Below, piece by piece: positions 33,801-44,705 of a stretch of 64,000 bases of DNA; within the stretch, counting starts at the first letter, position 1, and every line of letters begins with the position of its first letter. Both the position numbers and the translations under genes were made by a program. The DNA is from Panicum virgatum (Eukaryota > Streptophyta > Magnoliopsida > Poales > Poaceae). Location: contig NC_053150.1 of the NCBI RefSeq assembly GCF_016808335.1, positions 24,882,538-24,946,537 on the forward strand, read 5' to 3'. Under the pieces are notes generated by a model. That model had not been told where the DNA came from, made no database searches, and saw only the letters and a list, made by a program, of their open reading frames with translations.

Positions 33801-36570
33801 TTTCTTTTTGGATAAGGGGCTATCTTTTTCTTTCCTTCTTTTTTTTGACATGCCTTAGCATGTGGCATACCTTCTTTTGGGTATGTATCTTTTATTATTT
33901 TTTTCACATGCCGAGTCATGTGGCATACCTTCTTTGGGTATACATCTTTTATTTTCTTTTCGCATAGCCCCATATCCTTGATATATTTTTGAGAGAGAGT
34001 GGTGTCACACATGGACATGGAGTTTTATTTTGTGGATGGATGTTTGCTTACTTCTAGTGTAGAAGTATAGCATGTGGTGGAAATGTGTACGTGATCTTGA
34101 TCATGGGAGTATGAAATGAATCTCACTAAGGGTCACAATAATTAGACAAAGCTCAATGAGATAGCAAGCTGCATATGTGGAAGGTTTTGCAATGAAAACA
34201 ACATATGGCTTTGGGTAGGAATTTTATATCATCGTGGAACTTTATTATATTTTTATATTTTCAAAATTAAATACTCCGGATATCAAGTATCACATAAGAG
34301 AAGATCGTAGCGACTTTACTTAACCATATCATAGCTCACAACAACTTAGATTTGGATCATGCTTTTTGCTACCCACAAGTTTCAAGTTTAAGGTTTGAAC
34401 ATTTTAAGCCAACAAACCCAAAACTAGGTATAGCATAAAGTTGTAACTAAGCATATGAAGAAAATTAACAGAGCAACTATTCATCATCTCAATAAGAAAA
34501 ACTTACACCATGCTTACTACACATATTAAAAGAAATATTTTTGGTGTTTTCTAAATTTTGCAATTCTTTATTTGTTTTTAGTTATGCAAAATTATTATGG
34601 GTTTTCTGATTTTGCAGATTTTTATAGGTTTTATGCAAGATTATGAAAGCAGTAAAGATAAATGATACAACTTACCTCTCATGGGGGTCCTCCCCCAAGC
34701 TAGCTTCAGGCTCACTAAGGATCATCAGGGTTGAAACCCGTCCAGCGGCAGTATGCCCTCCACTCCTCCTGTCGCTGCAACTGCAATTGCTCCATGTCGT
34801 GGAGTCTCTCGCTAGTGTGACGCTACCATGCTTGGATCGTATCGATGTGTTGGTGCAGCGTCTCTTGTATGTTGTCGCTCTGTACCCGCAGCTCACCTAG
34901 CTGCTGGGTGATGGAACCGAAACCTTGGGACGAGGACGTCCGTCTAATGAGGTTCGGGGCTCCACTGGAGCTGGAACTAGTGGACCGGCGGCCTGGTGCC
35001 TGCCGTGCCCACTCCTCAGTGCTGGCGTTGTGCCATGACGAACCACCGGCCTCTTGCTGATGTGAGTGATGTGGCTGCTGAGGTGGTGGTGTCGGCTCTG
35101 CCTCCCTTCTAGTCCTGCTTCTCATATTTCTCTAAGTCGAAGACCGAATCCAAAGGAGAAACAAGTCATAAACCTTGATCAAGATGTGCAAGTGTGTGGA
35201 TATTTTTTTGGTGGATGGTGTACGAACTCCTTTTGTATGCACCATCTCTCCTTTTTCTTTCTTTTTGGATAAGGGGCTATCTTTTTCTTTCCTTCTTTTT
35301 TTTGACATGCCTTAGCATGTGGCATACCTTCTTTTGGGTATGTATCTTTTATTATTTTTTTCACATGCCGAGTCATGTGGCATACCTTCTTTGGGTATAC
35401 ATCTTTTATTTTCTTTTCGCATAGCCCCATATCCTTGATATATTTTTGAGAGAGAGTGGTGTCACACATGGACATGGAGTTTTATTTTGTGGATGGATGT
35501 TTGCTTACTTCTAGTGTAGAAGTATAGCATGTGGTGGAAATGTGTACGTGATCTTGATCATGGGAGTATGAAATGAATCTCACTAAGGGTCACAATAATT
35601 AGACAAAGCTCAATGAGATAGCAAGCTGCATATGTGGAAGGTTTTGCAATGAAAACAACATATGGCTTTGGGTAGGAATTTTATATCATCGTGGAACTTT
35701 ATTATATTTTTATATTTTCAAAATTAAATACTCCGGATATCAAGTATCACATAAGAGAAGATCGTAGCGACTTTACTTAACCATATCATAGCTCACAACA
35801 ACTTAGATTTGGATCATGCTTTTTGCTACCCACAAGTTTCAAGTTTAAGGTTTGAACATTTTAAGCCAACAAACCCAAAACTAGGTATAGCATAAAGTTG
35901 TAACTAAGCATATGAAGAAAATTAACAGAGCAACTATTCATCATCTCAATAAGAAAAACTTACACCATGCTTACTACACATATTAAAAGAAATATTTTTG
36001 GTGTTTTCTAAATTTTGCAATTCTTTATTTGTTTTTAGTTATGCAAAATTATTATGGGTTTTCTGATTTTGCAGATTTTTATAGGTTTTATGCAAGATTA
36101 TGAAAGCAGTAAAGATAAATGATACAACTTACCTCTCATGGGGGTCCTCCCCCAAGCTAGCTTCAGGCTCACTAAGGATCATCAGGGTTGAAACCCGTCC
36201 AGCGGCAGTATGCCCTCCACTCCTCCTGTCGCTGCAACTGCAATTGCTCCATGTCGTGGAGTCTCTCGCTAGTGTGACGCTACCATGCTTGGATCGTATC
36301 GATGTGTTGGTGCAGCGTCTCTTGTATGTTGTCGCTCTGTACCCGCAGCTCACCTAGCTGCTGGGTGATGGAACCGAAACCTTGGGACGAGGACGTCCGT
36401 CTAATGAGGTTCGGGGCTCCACTGGAGCTGGAACTAGTGGACCGGCGGCCTGGTGCCTGCCGTGCCCACTCCTCAGTGCTGGCGTTGTGCCATGACGAAC
36501 CACCGGCCTCTTGCTGATGTGAGTGATGTGGCTGCTGAGGTGGTGGTGTCGGCTCTGCCTCCCTTCTAGT
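27830..36570 (-). repeat. Six-copy tandem array, 1457-bp unit
   Basis: Units start at 27830, 29286, 30743, 32200, 33657 and 35114. The first is 1456 bp and the others 1457 bp. Each contains the last ~400 bp of the env-position ORF plus ~1 kb of 3' untranslated DNA. Units 2-6 look identical by eye; unit 1 has a few differences (one T fewer in a T-run, GACCGGATCC instead of GACCGAATCC). CCTGCTTCT occurs at both outer edges (27830 and 36571), so the original duplication probably used this 9-bp homology. The 100-codon minus-strand ORFs in the units are truncated copies of the ORF end. Confidence 0.95.
36139..36154 (-). promoter_or_regulatory. Internal G-tract hairpin after the Athila2 ORF
   Basis: The minus strand reads TGGGGG, loop AGGA, CCCCCA, just below the ORF stop. 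It is repeated in every array unit (for example 28854 and 30311), so six copies exist. It combines a PPT-like G-run with the same loop as the terminal hairpins. Confidence 0.5.
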
Positions 36571-37692
36571 CCTGCTTCTTGTCATCCTGCCAGGCAAACC
36601 AGAAGATCTATGCCTACGACCTCCTTCTCGTGGAACGAGAGGGATGGTTAGTGAATGGCAATTATACAAATGAAAATCTACATTGGGCAGCGCAATCTCA
36701 TTTGTAAAGCCCAAGTAGAAGAAAATCAAAGAGTCATTCGGGCCTTTCTTGAGTGCGTGACCGTGGATCAAATAAGCCTCGTCGATATACATACGGTCGC
36801 CTTTAATAAAAGGAATAAAATTCCCCTCTAAGGCACCGATACGTGTAGCGATACGAGTAATCAAAGAAGTGCACTCAATAGGACCCGTCATCTTGAAATT
36901 CGAAAGCCATTGCTTAACCAAAGCTTGCGCGGGGGAGATTTTGATCTTGTTGACCATGACATAAAGTATGAGCAACTCATCGTTGTGCACAGGTCGGACG
37001 TCATCTCTTGGAAAGAGAGTGATGGTTAACCACTTGTGCATCAACTGAAGAGTTGGATTATGAATATCGCCGCACCGAGGTGCGAACTTGCCATGAACAA
37101 CTTGACCTGAAATCTGGCCCCAAAATTCATGACGATTAAAACTGCGGTAAGTTTGATCGAGAGAAATTGGCCAGCATTTGTTGAAATTGAGGTGGCCGGC
37201 AAAAGTTTTCCAAGAAAGCAAATACTCTTTCCCGAAAAGTAAAAAATAAACCCCGTTTTCCACCTCCCGAAGAGTGCAAAGAAATTGGATGGTGAGGAGT
37301 CGAGAACCATACTCCTCAACGGGAATGAAGTTATCCCATCCAATTCCATGCCAAATGTTAGAGAAATCTTCGTACATACCTATTTTGATGAGGAGATCCG
37401 GATCGAATGCTTGGGTGTGGACGAAGCTTCGGTTCTTGAGGATGGCATAGCCTTGTCGTTCACGATCATCTCGCAAGTCGAGGTACGGGAAATCTTCTAC
37501 GTCAATCTCTATGACCTTGGCTTGCGGTTCGGCTTGCATCTCTTCATATTGTTCCTCTTCCTCATAGTCCATCGTGCTTGGTGTAGGCGTAGGTTCGGGT
37601 GTGTACGAGCTCGAGCCACCCTGAGAACGGGATGAACTTCCACCCATCATCTTTTTGAATGCGCTGGAGACCTTCCACCCTAAGCCTTTCAT
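36172..37692 (-). pseudogene. Athila2 env-position ORF (ATHILA ORF1-like), one TAG
   Basis: An ATG at 37692 opens 470 codons up to TAG at 36280-36282. The same frame continues 35 further codons to a TAG at 36172-36174, so the original protein was probably about 506 aa. The N-terminus is Ser/Pro-rich, then acidic. The central ~270 residues form a folded domain (RSFVHTQAFDPDLL, FLCTLREVENGVYFLLFGKE, SFNRHEFWGQISG) reminiscent of the plant ATHILA ORF-1 family. The C-terminus is Arg/Ser/Gln-rich with a helical stretch (GSITQQLGELRVQSDNIQET). No signal peptide or transmembrane segment is seen. The last third is the part amplified in the tandem array. Confidence 0.7.
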
Positions 37693-38457
37693 GATGGAAC
37701 AAAACCAAGTGCAACTCGAAACGGGTTACGTTAGTGAAACCGAAATGAATGTTCTTATCCATGAGTTGCTCCTTCTTTCTTGCAGCAAAGAAATGAGAGA
37801 GAGAGGTTTCTTGAAATCAAATCTTGAGCAAAAATCCAATGAAAACCCGAGAGCAAAGTTTGAGAGATTTTGAGAGGGAGTGAGTGAATGAGAGTTGAGT
37901 GTGAGAGCTCAAAACTCACCCCTCGGCCTCTATTTAAAGAGAGAATGCCCGGGCACAATGGCTAGGAGCTGAGCACAATGATCACTAGCCGTTGGAAAAA
38001 GGTGGCAGGGAGCCGTTGCCAGGTGGGGTCGACAGACCCTAGGGTTCGGCCAGCCCCCCTGTGGGCCCACTGGCTGACAGCCAGGGCCCAGGGGCTCCTT
38101 AACGGCTATAAGTTTTGAAATTTTGGGACCCGGCCAAACTTTGCTTCGAAAAGATGTTTAAATTTATTTTCGAAAGGATTTTCAAGATCGGAAATATTTT
38201 TTTGGATTTTTGTGAAAAATGGAAAAGTGCTAGAAAAGTTTCTAGCATGCATGGTGTTTTGAAAATTCAAATATGCAGTGGGAAAAATTGAAAAAGCTGA
38301 GAAAAGTAAAATGGTGAAAAAGTAAATATGAGATACGTACCGATTTACCTTCGGCAAGGACTTGTCGTTTTGAGTCTGACGAGCGGGACCTTTCTCCTGC
38401 TGTGATTACCACTGCTTGGTTCGTCTTGGAGAATTGGATGAGAACGAGCTTGCGACC
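37693..38457 (-). other. Untranslated region between Athila2 protease and 3' ORF
   Basis: No coding sequence is visible. It holds the internal promoter and a CT-rich leader on the minus strand. A GC block with GTTCGGCCAGCCCC is at about 38045-38060. Where RT-integrase should be there is only about 0.3 kb of A-rich sequence before the promoter. Confidence 0.65.
37930..37939 (-). promoter_or_regulatory. TATA box of the Athila2 internal promoter
   Basis: CTTTAAATAG on the minus strand, inside the same GCCTCTATTTAA block as at 11671 in Athila1. It is followed by a leader rich in CTCAC/CTCTC repeats and by the ORF ATG about 240 nt downstream; an earlier out-of-frame ATG occurs at 37762. Confidence 0.5.
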
Positions 38458-39932
38458 TTATGCCACACCTTCTTGGTTGTCTTTGTGGATCATGTGGTCA
38501 TAGGATCTTGATTGGGGGATGTCACTTTTGTCTCTTTCTTGTGTGCTTGGCCCAGATTTGATGTTGATCATTGAGCATTGTTCCTTCTTGGGCTGGAATG
38601 GGAACTTTTCTTCTTTCCCATTGATGTTGAAGCGGATTTCTCCAACCCCTACATCGATGTGTGCTCCAGCAGTGCTCAGAAATGGCCGTCCAAGGATGAG
38701 CGGAGTTTCTTTTGAAATTTCCATGTCGAGCACTACGAAGCCAACTGGGATGAAGTAGTCTCGAACTCTGACTGGAACGTCTTCAGCGATTCCCTCTGGA
38801 TAGCGGACTGAAGAGTCTGCTAGCTGGAGGTGCATTGGTGTCAGCGTCAGATGCGTGAAGTTGAGTTTGTCGAAGACTACCTTGGGCATTACGCTGACGC
38901 TAGCCCCAAGGTCACACAAGGCATTGCCGAAGTGTTGAGTGCCAATCAAACAATTGATCATTGGGCATCCCGGGTTTTCTTTCTTCTTTGGAGGTTGGTT
39001 GAGTATAGCAGCGCTACGTTCTTCTATAAGCTTGACAACCTCCATTGTGGGCAGCGTTCGCTTGTTGTTCATGATGTCCTTGATGTAGCGGGCATAAGTT
39101 GGTACATACATTACGTCTAGTAATGGGACGTTGACATGTATCTTCTGGATCATTTCAAAAAAACTAGCGAACTGCTCATCCACAGTGATCTTTTGTTTCT
39201 GGGAGGCAAACGGGAGGAAGTTTGTATCGAAAGTTTTTTGTGGATTTTCTTCCTCGGGTTCTTTAGAGTCATCATGCTTTGTAGACTCTTCCTTCTCTAC
39301 ATGTGGCCTTGCTACTTTCTCTGCATGGTTAGGATGCGGTGGATCACGAGTGGACTTACCACCCCTCGTGGTCACCGCATTTATCTTTTCTGAGAATGGA
39401 ACAACAGCAGCAATTTGCGCAAGTTGTGTTTCTATCATCTTGTTGAAACTTGGTTGATTTTTAAGAGCAGAAGAAAGAGTTTCAAGTCTGGCATTTATAC
39501 CTTCTAAAATTTTATCGTTGGCAGCAAGCTTCTTGTTTAAAGATTCATTTATTTTAGCTTGGCCAAAAACAAGGTCTCTCAAGGAGGGTTGGTTCGAATT
39601 GAAATTCGAATTGAAATTTGAGTTAAAGTTGTTACCTCCTCCTTGGAATGGTGGGCGTGCCTGACCCCACCCCTGGCCTCCTTGTGGACGGAACCCAGTA
39701 TTGTTGTTGTTGATGTAGGTTGCGTCTTCACAGGTCTCGGGGCAGTCATTCCCCGAGTATCCACCGTCACCACAAACCTTGCACGCCAAGTACGAGTTCA
39801 TGGCATGGACGGGAACAAGCATATGTTGCCGGTTCCCTTCATCGAGTTTCTTTAGTAGGAGGTCTAGCTTTGCAGCGAGCATGTCTGTCTCCTTGACGGT
39901 ATGCATTTTGCCCTTGGTTCTCGGCTGGGAAC
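38458..39932 (-). pseudogene. Athila2 gag C-terminus and protease, truncated
   Basis: The frame is open from the insertion point at 39932 to a stop at 38458. It begins with KGKMHTVKETDMLAAKLD and contains a zinc-knuckle-like CKVCGDGGYSGNDCP in which the usual His is Tyr (codon TAC). A low-complexity NFNSNFNSN region, a helical region (NKKLAANDKILEGINARLE) and an Athila-type protease with NALCDLGASVSVMP and LILGRPFLSTAGAHIDV follow. The upstream part of gag is separated by the X/Y/Z insertion. After the protease the frame ends, with no RT. Confidence 0.8.
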
Positions 39933-42484
39933 TGTAACACCCGGTTTATAAAAGGACGTAAACCGAGCAATCATATACGTGCCAGGATCAAGTCACATGT
40001 ATACACAACAGAATGAACAGTATATCATAGCACATATCACGTAAAAAGATATAGTAAAGCGAATACGAATGTTATTTATTACATTAATGACATAAATGTC
40101 TGATACAGCGGAAGCGAAGTACAAATACGGTAAAAACTCTCCGAAGCTGAGCAGGGCGCCACAGGGACGTCGACTGGGAGACGAACGCCTAGAAGTCCTC
40201 GTAGTCCTGGAAGCACTGAGCAAACTCCCTCGTGTCGGCAGGAACTGAGTAGCAGTAGCGTAGCCAAGAGGAAAAAGTAGAGAAGAGGCAAGAGTGAGTA
40301 CACAACTTGTACTCAACAAGTATAACACAAACTATGAGGCTCTAAGGTTGGCTGACTCAACTGCATTAGCTTTTAAGTGTTGGCAAAATTTTATTAAAGC
40401 TATTTACTACGAGATGATGAATTACCATTAACCCAGTTACATAGTAATTAATCAAAATTAATCATGTTACTACAGAGAACCAAACCAAAACCACCAAGGT
40501 AACCCCGAGAGGCACCCCCTCGTCGGAAGGAGCTAACCCCACTAATCAAAAGGAGGATCTGGGCCGCTCATGACCGTGAGCACGGCTAGTATACCAGTTT
40601 TACACTCTGCAGAGGTTGCACATCTTTACCCACAAGTCGTGAGCTACGCTAGTTGTTCATCACACTTCCTTAGGTGAGATGACTAGCAAACTCACTACGA
40701 GGCCGTTACAAAGGACACGTTGGTAAGGTGTAACCGCTAAGGATTCAGGCAATGCAACGATGGTACCCACCTCGAGGGGTACGCAGACCAAGCCTCGTAG
40801 CCTGGGCACCATTGAAACTCGACTCCCCTCTTGCCCCGTCGGTAAGTTACTCCCGAACCAAAATGGCCTAATTAGTAAGCCAAGACCGTCCCATTCCAGT
40901 CTTGTGGTAGCGCTATTGTCCCAGGTTGTCGCTCTATGAACCGGATCTTATGGAGAGTGGCCAACCAGGCAGTAAGCACCGTGCTGGCCCACTAAACCAT
41001 GTTTCTAACAAAACCAGTTTTAACGAGATGTGAGCCACTCAAGCCACACAGAGGGCCACTCTCAGAATTAAGTTACATATACCATTAATCAAATTAACTA
41101 AAAAGGACCAAGTGTGTTATAGCAAGTATGAAAATGCATTTAAAATGATAGGTGGTGTTCATGTTATACTTGCCTTCCTCAAACTATTCCTGCTGCTGCT
41201 CAAACTGATACGAAAATGGCTCTTGGCACTGGTACTGATGCTCCTCCGGTAGCTCAACGTCTACTCATGAACACATGACCAAAACAAGGCACGACAGTAA
41301 ACATACATGCAAACACTAGCAAAAACTAAGAAACAGTACAACAATACATGAAAACAGCGCACAAAACTACTCTAGAACTATTCTACGCGTTACAACGATC
41401 GCGTGGACATAAAGAACGCCTAAAACAGAGCTAAAACGCATAATCTAGGCCAAAAACAAGATCCAGGGACCTATTTGTAAGAAAACTAAAGTTCCAGGGG
41501 GTTTTCTGCACAAACCGAGGACTAAAATGTAATTAAACCTTAGTTCTAGGGTCTAACTCGCAAAAGATCAGGTGCTGGACCGCGGGTTCTATAATTGAAA
41601 AACTCAGGGGCCTAAACAATAAAACCAGGGGTGGTTTTGAAATTATTTTTCAACTGGTGTGGAGCGCGGGTTGATTTCAAAGAAAGGCGAGGGCTCTTTA
41701 GCAAAAGTGACAGGCCGAAGGGGTACGGGTGGATCTCAGCCATTGGATCACAATCCGATGGCTCAGATCTGATCTGGACGCGATCTAATCTCGTCCGCAG
41801 AAAACAGATCGCACGGCCAGGCTCCAGCGGGTGCGTGGGGCGGCGGCGGTGTTCGTCGGAGCTCTGCTCCGCGGCGGCGAGCTCGCCGGAGCAGGCCGAA
41901 ATGACCCCCCAGGGGTCAATCTGACCCGGATCTGGGTCTAGGATGGACTACGCGCCATGCGTAGTCCACCTGGGGTCTTTACAGGCCTCGGGGTGGTCCG
42001 CGGTGGCGCGTGCCGCGACGGCGGCGGGTCGGCGAGGCGGGGGATCGCCGGCGAGCGCGGCCGGGGCACCTAAAGTGCGCCACAAGTGAGGGTATCTATC
42101 GGAAAAGGGATGGCGGGGGCTTGGGATGCTTACCTATGCTCGAATTTGAGCTGGGGTGCCGTGCAGGGGCGTTGTCGTCGACGGCGAGCGGCGGCGCACG
42201 GGGCGGAGCTCGGGAACGGGCGCTGCAGTGGTCGGAGCAGAGGGCAGCAGCTCGGGGGAGATCCAGGCGTTGAGGCGGAGCCAGTGCGCTGCTCGGCCGG
42301 GGCTCCGGTGTGGCGGAGTGGCGTGGCCGCGGCGGCGCGGGGCTCTGCTCCGGGCGGAGCAACGTGGAGGCGGCGGCTAGGGTTTCGGTGGGGCTGCAGG
42401 GGGAAGGTGGACTGCGGGAGAGGATCAGGGGCGCGTTTAAAGGGGGAAGCTGGCCTCGGCGTACGGGTCCAGGAGGCTGACCGT
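39933..42484 (-). repeat. X: truncated LTR of an older Tekay-type element
   Basis: It begins with an LTR end (TGTAACACCCGG) after GGAAC of Athila2 gag and runs 2.55 kb into the GC-rich part of an LTR. It stops abruptly at 42484, where a second, different LTR copy continues at its internal position ~1300. Compared with the Y LTR it is clearly diverged. It lacks the stretch with the CGGCACCTAGCACAAC motif. Its candidate exon A (41165-41255 region) carries one stop. A TTTAAA box is near 42436 and a donor-like ATAG|GTAAGCATC near 42127 (minus strand). Confidence 0.75.
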
Positions 42485-44667
42485 ATTAAAATGCAGTATG
42501 AAAATGTAATTAAAAGTGATAGGTTGTTCATGTTACACTTGCCTTCCTCGTACTGCTCCTGCTGCTGCTCAGAGTGCTCGGAAGACGGCTGCTCTGGGAA
42601 CTGGTACTGGGGCTCCTCAGATGGATCAACATCTACTCACGAACACATGGCCAAAACAATGCATAACAATAAGCATACAAGCAAATACTAACAAAAACTA
42701 AGAAACAGTACACCAATACATAAAAACAGCATACTAAACTAGTCTAAAACTATTCTACGCGTTACAACGATCGCGTGGACATAAAGAACGCTTAAAACGG
42801 AACTAAAACGCACTTTCTAGGCTAAAAACAAGGTTCAGGGGCTTATTTGTAAGAAAAACAGGGTTCCAGAGGCTTTTCTGCTAAAACCGAGGGTCTAAAC
42901 GTAATTAAACTAAAACTCTGGGGTCTAACTCGCAAAAAGACTAAGCCTGGACGGCGGGTTCAATTCTGAGAAAACTCAGGGGCTAAAGCGTAAAAGGAAG
43001 GGCAGATCTGGAATTACTTTTCACCAAAGATGGACTGCGGGTTGATTTAAAAGAAACCGAGGGTCTCTTTAGCAAAAAGGGCGGGCCGAACCGGTATGTT
43101 TGGATCTAGGCCGTTGGTTCAAGATCTAACGGTGTGGATCAAAGGGCAAGCTGATCTAATCTTGGCCGCGCGTCTCAGATCGGATGGCCAGAAACCAATC
43201 GTGCAAGGGCGGCGGCGGGTTCTCGCCGGAGACAGAGCTCCCGCGGAGGCGCCGCGGGGGGCTCGCCGGCGTTGGTCGCTTCTGGTGTTCCAGGGCTCAA
43301 AACCGAGCGGGCTTGGGTCGGGGAGGATCTACGCGCCATGCGTGATCCACCCGTGGCCTTTACTGGGCTCGGGGCGGCTTAGGGGCGAGGGTGCGATGGC
43401 GGCGGAGGCTCTGAGGGGCAGACCTCGTCGGCGCGCGGCGTACCGGCGCCCAGGACAGGCCCTGGCCTATGGGCACTAGCGCAAAAGCTCAGGATGGTTG
43501 GGCAGCGTCTTACCGAGGGTTTGGATTGGCCTGAGACGGAGCGCAGTGGGGTCGATGGCGGGGTCTGGCGGCGGGGTACAGTCGGCGTTCGGGTCCGGGA
43601 TGATGGAGCGCGCCTCCGAGCTCCGGGATCACACAGGAAGATCCGCTGTCGACCTGCGAACGCGGGAGGTGGGTCAATTGAACCCGAGGAACGCCGATGG
43701 GGACGAATTGACCGAGGTTGCTTACCGGAGTTTGGGGGGGACTCGGCGCGATTCCGATGACGCAGGGGCCTAGGTCCGGTGTGGAGGGCTTGGCGTGCTT
43801 CACTGAGCCGCGGCGAAGTTATTGCGCGGGTCACGATGGCTCTGGGTGCAGCCGGGCGGCGTTTCCATGGCGGCGCACGGTGCTCTGCGCGGCGGAGGTG
43901 GGTGGGCGCGATGGAGCTAGGGTTTGGGGGCGCGCTGGTCGATGGGAGGGGGCGCAGGGGATTGCGGGCGGTTTAAAGGAGGCAGGCCGGAGATCTCGGC
44001 GTGGGAGCAAGGAAGGGAGCCCCGGCGATCTCGGCGGGATTCAGGCGCGGGCGTTGCGCTGCCGGGGAGAAGACGGGGCCGACAAGTGGGCCCCGCTGGT
44101 CAGCGGCGAAGCGCGCGGCGCGGCTGAGCGGGGAGAGCGCGCTGGGTTGAGGGGCTGGCGTGCGGGCCCGGCTGGCAGGCAGACGGGGCGGGCGAGCTGG
44201 GCTCGGGCGCGGGGCGAGCGGGAGGTGAGGGCAGGCCGGGCCGTGCGGAGGAAAGGGCTGCGGCGTGGGCTGCTGGCGCGGGAAGAAAGGAACTGGGCCA
44301 GGAGGGAAGGATGTGGGCCGCAGGGGAGAGAGGGGGAGACCTGGGCCGCGCTGGGCCGGTTTGGGTTCTTGGGCTGGGTGGGTTTTCTATTTATCTAGTT
44401 TTTTTCTCTTTTCTATTTCTAAACTTTTCTATTCCTAATTCAAACAAGGTTTGAATTCAAATACAAATTTGAATTCAACCACACTCAAATCATTGAAAGT
44501 ATGCACCAGCATGAATGCATCATCAAAATTTAAAACCTATGATAAATTTTAATTATTTATAGAACAAAAATGTAGATTATGCAAGTCTAACACAATAAAC
44601 CTTAGAAATTTAAATAAAGCCATTTAAATTTATTAATAAATGCTGAAATTTAAACTAGGGTGTTACA
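42485..44667 (-). repeat. 3' LTR of Y, outer end lost
   Basis: It matches the Y 5' LTR from 62397 onward at a nearly constant offset of about 19.9 kb, and ends at 44667 with GGGTGTTACA. The candidate exon A (about 42544-42633), donor-like CCTCG|GTAAG (near 43511) and a TTTAAA box (near 43972) are present on the minus strand. Confidence 0.88.
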
Positions 44668-44685
44668 GACCCTACCCCCTTAAAG

Positions 44686-44705
44686 AAATCTCGTCCCCGA
44701 GATTT
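44686..44705 (-). promoter_or_regulatory. Hairpin before the Y polypurine tract
   Basis: Minus strand: AAATCTCG, loop GGGA, CGAGATTT; 18 nt (with AAGGGGGTAGGG) separate it from the LTR at 44667. Confidence 0.75.

Noticed and set aside
27830..36570. CRISPR-like or satellite centromere array
   Set aside because: Units are 1457 bp, derived from a retrotransposon, without spacers, and far longer than typical plant centromere satellites.
43096..44398. Long plus-strand ORFs in the GC-rich LTR blocks (for example 43718-44398, and similar ones at 5-436 and 42086-42691)
   Set aside because: High GC content produces long open frames by chance on both strands; frames are not conserved between LTR copies and no domain is visible.
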